Shown here: piece by piece, positions 60,602-64,000 of the stretch | Layout of the letters: each line of letters starts with the position of its first letter | Numbering within the stretch: position 1 is the stretch's first letter | From: Bradyrhizobium hereditatis | GTDB lineage: Bacteria; Pseudomonadota; Alphaproteobacteria; Rhizobiales; Xanthobacteraceae | Assembly (NCBI RefSeq): GCF_020329435.1 | Contig: NZ_JAGKJK010000008.1 | Coordinates: forward strand, 62,001-126,000 | Reading direction: 5' to 3' | Length of the DNA: 64,000 bases | Translations under genes and position numbers: made by a program | The notes under the pieces: generated by a model | Databases searched by the model: none | What the model saw: the letters and a program-made list of their open reading frames with translations, nothing else | Told to the model about the DNA's origin: nothing

Positions 60602-60841
60602 ATGCGTGCTTTTGCGTTAGCGCTGATCATTTCCGCAGCGGCGTCTCCGTGCCTTGCTCAAACTGTCCTGAAATCTGAACCGTTTATCCTTGCTCCTTAT
60701 GAAGTCGCCTTCGTGCAGGATCCTTCGTGCGGGGTCGGCAAGGTGCGCAAGGTAACCGGCGCGATCAGGGGACTGCAGCGGCGCAAGGCCTGTGTCACTC
60801 TGGCTTCGGAGCAGGCATCGCTGGTCTCGGCGACGCCTTAG
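60602..60841 (+). CDS. small exported protein (DUF6719-like, tentative)
   Basis: 79 aa: signal peptide MRAFALALIISAAASPCLAQ, then TVLKSEPFILAPYEVAFVQD, SCGVGKVRKVTGAIRGLQRR and KACVTLASEQ. I recall similar short proteins in Bradyrhizobium (DUF6719), from memory only. Two mature cysteines may pair. No clear SD before ATG 60602. Confidence 0.65.
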   Translation: MRAFALALIISAAASPCLAQTVLKSEPFILAPYEVAFVQDPSCGVGKVRKVTGAIRGLQRRKACVTLASEQASLVSATP

Positions 60842-60932
60842 AAGATTTACCCATCTCGGATTTCGTCCCCGGCGAACGGGACCGATACGCCGAGAGGGGT
60901 CGTTTTGTCCGCCGGGCTGCCGGCGTCCTTTC

Positions 60933-61187
60933 CTATGATGCCAATTGCAATTCCATCTGCGCTTCGCGCTCGGCGTCGGCCTTGTTGCGGGCGGGGTCTT
61001 CATGCGGCTCAAGCTGGCACGGCCGTATCTCGTAGTCATGGTCCAGTACCGGGCGGGGTGCGGTGCCGCCTTCGCCGGAAACGACGTCGACCACTAGGCC
61101 GCTCTTCTGGGCGATCTTCCAGACGTCGGCAGCGGTCGGATAGGCCTTGCTCAGCTTGGCATCGTTCGAGAACAGCGCGTAGGGCAT
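60933..61187 (-). CDS. small conserved cytoplasmic protein
   Basis: 84 aa: MPYALFSNDAKLSKAYPTAA, DVWKIAQKSGLVVDV and DHDYEIRPCQLEPHEDPARN. This resembles a family of short Bradyrhizobium proteins of unknown function. GGAG 7 nt upstream supports ATG 61187. Confidence 0.72.
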   Translation of the reverse strand: MPYALFSNDAKLSKAYPTAADVWKIAQKSGLVVDVVSGEGGTAPRPVLDHDYEIRPCQLEPHEDPARNKADAEREAQMELQLAS

Positions 61188-61393
61188 TGCTAGCTCCGGT
61201 AAAAACGGTCAACGCGGAAGCGGGGTCCGGGTTCAGGCGTGGCTGCCATGTCGCGATTTCACAGGCTGTTTCGGGAGCAAATTGGCTCGTTTCGGCCCAT
61301 TTTCGTGGTGTCTCTGAGTCTTTAACGAGCCGTAAACTCCGGAAAAAAGAATCCCCGAGACTCATCAGCCAGAATCGCCGGATGTTCCCGGCC

Positions 61394-61504
61394 ATGAGAA
61401 CGAGCCGCGTCCAAACCTCCTGTGAGCGTGTCCAACTCACGCTGAGCGTTTGCCTGCTGGTCGCCTGCGCGGCCAACATGGCGCTGGTTTACGCCTGGCT
61501 GTGA
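61394..61504 (+). CDS. possible 36-aa membrane peptide
   Basis: MRTSRVQTSCERVQLTLSVC then LLVACAANMALVYAWL: a basic start and one hydrophobic helix. Coding status is uncertain; there is no clear SD. Confidence 0.25.
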   Translation: MRTSRVQTSCERVQLTLSVCLLVACAANMALVYAWL

Positions 61505-61543
61505 ATGTGGCGGCGCCGGGCGGACGCCGGCCGGAATTCAGCT

Positions 61544-61981
61544 CTACTTCGCCGGTGGCCGCGTTGGTGGATTACCTTCCCTGAGTGCGGCGTGAACTTT
61601 CGCCATGGTCGCCGCGCAATAGGCTTCGCGCTCGCGGTTGAACCGCTCCTGGTGCGCGCGGAAATTGGCGACCCGCGCCTTGATCTCGGATTGAAAGTCG
61701 TCTCGCAGGTCGACACGCGGAAGAGGGGTAGGTCTCGATACCTCCCGCGGCTTTTCCACCGGCGCCGGGGTTGCGGCCGGGGGCGCGGGCATTCTTTGAG
61801 CCAGCAGGGAAGCGACGTCGGGGAACGGCGCAGCCACGACAGTCGATTCGGATGTCTCGATCGCTGGTACGGCAGCCGGCGCAATTACCGTCTTCTCGGC
61901 TTCCGGCGCTTTGCCAGTTACCGATTGAACAAACGCCATCGTTTGCGCGATCAGGAGATCGCGTTCCCTCATCCATTTCAT
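61544..61981 (-). CDS. conserved hypothetical protein with Pro-rich middle
   Basis: 145 aa: an N-terminal helix (KWMRERDLLIAQTMAFVQSV), an Ala/Pro/Val-rich middle (PAPPAATPAPVEKPREV), and a C-terminal charged helix (FQSEIKARVANFRAHQERFN then REREAYCAAT). No signal peptide or domain. GAGGTGATTTCC precedes ATG 61981. Confidence 0.68.
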   Translation of the reverse strand: MKWMRERDLLIAQTMAFVQSVTGKAPEAEKTVIAPAAVPAIETSESTVVAAPFPDVASLLAQRMPAPPAATPAPVEKPREVSRPTPLPRVDLRDDFQSEIKARVANFRAHQERFNREREAYCAATMAKVHAALREGNPPTRPPAK

Positions 61982-62173
61982 TGGAAATCACCTCGGCAGA
62001 AATCCACTCCATCAAACGGCTTTTGTGGAATCAAGCGGCCGAGGAGGCGACAGTGGATAACTGCTGCGCTTTTGTACGCAAGGTGACAAAACGGTGACAG
62101 TTGGTGACCGTCAGCGTGCGCAAGTGGACAGATGACATCCGCACTTCCGACGTGCCGTCATCGACTGCCGATC

Positions 62174-62425
62174 TCAGCGCTCGCGGGGATTCGTATTCGG
62201 GACAAAGGGCGCGCCGACCACGCGGGCAGGCGGCTGCTCATTGATGTAGATGATTCGCTTGTCGGGTGACGGCGCGGGTTCAACACGACCGCTCGTGCGG
62301 TCAGCGAAGCGGACCGGCCTAGTGTCCTCGAATCCCAAGAGGCTGACACCGCCTGCGACGGCCACGCTGACGCAGGTGACCACAGCGAGCAGAACCATGT
62401 TGCAGTTTTCTTCGCGAATTCTCAT
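62174..62425 (-). CDS. small membrane-anchored protein
   Basis: About 83 aa with one helix (MVLLAVVTCVSVAVAGGVSL) and a periplasmic tail (RPVRFADRTSGRVEPAPSPD then KRIIYINEQPPARVVGAPFV). Start ATG 62425 (MRIREEN) or ATG 62398. Function unknown. Confidence 0.55.
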   Translation of the reverse strand: MRIREENCNMVLLAVVTCVSVAVAGGVSLLGFEDTRPVRFADRTSGRVEPAPSPDKRIIYINEQPPARVVGAPFVPNTNPRER

Positions 62426-62788
62426 GTGAGGAGAACGGAAGAGGGAAGGGATAGTTCCTGCCAGCAAGCTCGCGTGCGTGGATGCAAGCTAACCATGGCG
62501 GCCGTTCGAGCAAAACAGGCGAAAAATTTTGAAGTGATTGTCTCGAGTGCGACAGCATCGTGACATGCACCGAACAATGAGTGCGTATGACAGTTTGGTA
62601 TTCAATACTACTCACGGCTGTAGCGACGGGGCCGCTCAAAAAAGCTGCAGTGGCGGCAAAACGAACGCACTGACACAAACCTGTGCTTGTCGCATAGCAG
62701 GGTGTCCTGTAGGACACGACAAGTTGTCCGCCAGCGAGATGGAATTCGTTGTAGATGGCTGACGCTATCAATTAAGTTGCGCTGGTAA

Positions 62789-63898
62789 ATGAAAATTCCC
62801 TTTGGTCCGAAAGGCCTGGTTCAATGGCTGGACAATGAAGAGTATTCGATCGAATTTCAGAGGCTGCTCGGGGCGGCCCAGGAGGGCGGCTCGATGGTCG
62901 CCGAATGCTTCGCAGTGGCGCGCCGGATTGATCCGAACGACTATGCCGATTCCTGGTATCGGGAATGGACTGGGATCGCCAATCTCAGCCATGAGCGCGG
63001 CAACGCCGCCTTCGAGCGCGGACATGTATTGACCGCGCAAAGCAATTGGCTTCGCGCCATCAATTACTATCACGCATCGACGTTCGCATTCGATCCGGCC
63101 GACAACCAGCGGCAGGATGCGCTCAGGGCCATGCGTGCCTGTGCCCGCCGCTACATCGCGCATTTGACGCCGGCGGGCGAGGTGGTCGAGATTCCCTGGC
63201 TGGATGGGCACACGCTGGAAGGCTATTTCCTGCCCGCGACGAACAGCTTTGCTCGAACGCCTGTTGTCGTATGCATGGGCGATCCCGGGCATTGGAAGGA
63301 AGAATATCTCTTCAAGGTGGCGCGTTACGCCCGCGAGCGCGCCGTGTCCTTGTTGGCTGTCGATCTCCTCGGCTCTGGTACCGGCAGCGAATTCGACGAG
63401 GTGATTGGCCGTCCCGATCTGGAAACGTCGGTCAGCTCAGTGATGGACTACTTGAGGATGCGCGACGATGTCGACGAACAGCGCATCGCCATTCTTGGCG
63501 ACGGGGCAGGATCGTCCTTTGTGGCGCGCGGTGTTGCGCTCGACGGCCGCTTCGCCGCCGTGGTCTGCGACGGCGGGATCTGGGACATGCATGAGCACGC
63601 CTTCCTGATGAATCGCCTTGCGCCGGATGGTGCGCGGAGCAGGGGAACAGAAGGAGGCTGGCCCGCACGGCGATTCCACTGCCCGGTTCTGGTCACCGTG
63701 GGCGGGCAGGGCTGGCTGGAAAGCGGCGTGGTGGCCGATCTGTTTGAACGATTAAAGGCCCGTCATCCCGGGATTGCCCTGAAGATTTTCGAAAGCTCGG
63801 AAACGGCCGCAGCCCAGGGCCATAGCGACAACCCGACGCTGGCCAATGAGTACATCTTCGATTGGGTCGCCGATCGCCTCGAATCAATACCGGCCTGA
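62789..63898 (+). CDS. alpha/beta-hydrolase-fold protein without a standard nucleophile
   Basis: 369 aa, soluble. The N-terminal helical part (YADSWYREWTGIANLSHERG; AQSNWLRAINYYHASTFAF) is typical of the FrsA/2,6-dihydroxypseudooxynicotine-hydrolase-like group. The C-terminal hydrolase fold begins TPVVVCMGDPGHWKEE. The expected G-x-S-x-G is GDGAG (237-241) in RIAILGDGAGSSFVARG, so the usual Ser is replaced by Gly. The later histidine region (AQGHSDNPTLANEYIF) is kept. Either inactive or using another residue (for example the adjacent serines S242/S243). ATG 62789. Confidence 0.82.
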   Translation: MKIPFGPKGLVQWLDNEEYSIEFQRLLGAAQEGGSMVAECFAVARRIDPNDYADSWYREWTGIANLSHERGNAAFERGHVLTAQSNWLRAINYYHASTFAFDPADNQRQDALRAMRACARRYIAHLTPAGEVVEIPWLDGHTLEGYFLPATNSFARTPVVVCMGDPGHWKEEYLFKVARYARERAVSLLAVDLLGSGTGSEFDEVIGRPDLETSVSSVMDYLRMRDDVDEQRIAILGDGAGSSFVARGVALDGRFAAVVCDGGIWDMHEHAFLMNRLAPDGARSRGTEGGWPARRFHCPVLVTVGGQGWLESGVVADLFERLKARHPGIALKIFESSETAAAQGHSDNPTLANEYIFDWVADRLESIPA

Positions 63899-63909
63899 TG
63901 CCGCAAGCC

Positions 63910-64000
63910 TCATAAGCCCATCGCGACCTTCAGGCAGGCCTTCTCGAGCCTGCTCTTGAGTGATGCGAGCTTGTTGGTGAACTCGCTGAGCTCGCGTTCG
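63910..64000 (-). CDS. 3' end of a minus-strand gene (5' part outside window)
   Basis: The last 29 codons, ERELSEFTNKLASLKSRLEK then ACLKVAMGL and TGA at 63912-63910. The heptad pattern (L-x2-F-x3-L-x2-L-x3-L) suggests a coiled coil. Nothing more can be said from 91 bp. Confidence 0.5.
   Translation of the reverse strand, partial: ERELSEFTNKLASLKSRLEKACLKVAMGL

Noticed and set aside
1..64000. tRNA genes, rRNA genes, CRISPR arrays, complete insertion sequences
   Set aside because: None was seen by eye: no clustered direct repeats with spacers, no cloverleaf with a GGTTCGAATCC-type arm, and no transposase-like product. A tRNAscan or ISfinder search would settle it.

Overview
The window looks like chromosome from a Bradyrhizobium-type alphaproteobacterium (Nitrobacteraceae). 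The evidence is high GC with GC-rich third positions, a ROSE-type RNA thermometer in front of a small heat-shock gene, several small proteins typical of Bradyrhizobium, CGTCATTGCGAGGAGC-type palindromic repeats, and an abundance of GTG/TTG starts. No tRNA, rRNA, CRISPR array, intact insertion sequence or prophage was seen. Most of it is ordinary core chromosome with small accessory patches.

Layout. 1-8.7 kb: partial membrane protein, alpha/beta hydrolase, a decayed membrane-protein gene, cysE, DUF3126, gamma carbonic anhydrase, several small proteins (including a 55-aa Rmf-like protein translationally coupled to its upstream partner) and an HSL-type esterase. 8.8-15.9 kb: an accessory-looking patch with a two-HKD phospholipase-D-like protein, an exported S41 peptidase, a Rieske protein fused to a large unrecognised domain, a truncated second copy of the HSL esterase, and the ROSE-controlled hsp20. 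16-25.6 kb: C93 cysteine peptidase, tandem PilZ protein, enoyl-CoA hydratase, a complete polar amino-acid ABC operon, a PAS_5 protein, an orphan transcription unit, a frameshifted GIY-YIG gene bracketed by palindromes, rhomboid and CBS proteins. 25.6-33.4 kb: patatin, exported protein, GGDEF/EAL regulator, nitroreductase, thrS.

33.7-38.7 kb: the most interesting segment. A TonB-dependent receptor and an AztD-like periplasmic zinc chaperone face each other. Each has, just upstream, the same GTTATAAC-centred palindrome, which resembles alphaproteobacterial Zur boxes. This suggests a zinc-repressed uptake module without its own ABC transporter in the window.

38.7-53.7 kb: alpha/beta-hydrolase-like exported protein, APC permease translationally coupled to an exported protein, yidD, Clp-fold periplasmic protein, NifU-like scaffold, folE, hisI, lytic transglycosylase, a DUF2336 / Hpt / response-regulator signalling cluster, nadK, and a CHASE2 adenylate cyclase paired with a FecR-like protein. 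53.7-64 kb: S10 carboxypeptidase, TPR protein, small exported proteins, a lipoprotein, a Tat-exported hydrolase broken by one extra T, a porin-like outer-membrane barrel, more small Bradyrhizobium-type proteins, and an alpha/beta hydrolase lacking the usual nucleophile serine.

Four genes are decayed or frameshifted. At least nine palindromic repeat units lie between genes, and two intrinsic terminators have no obvious gene of their own, which points to unannotated small transcripts.
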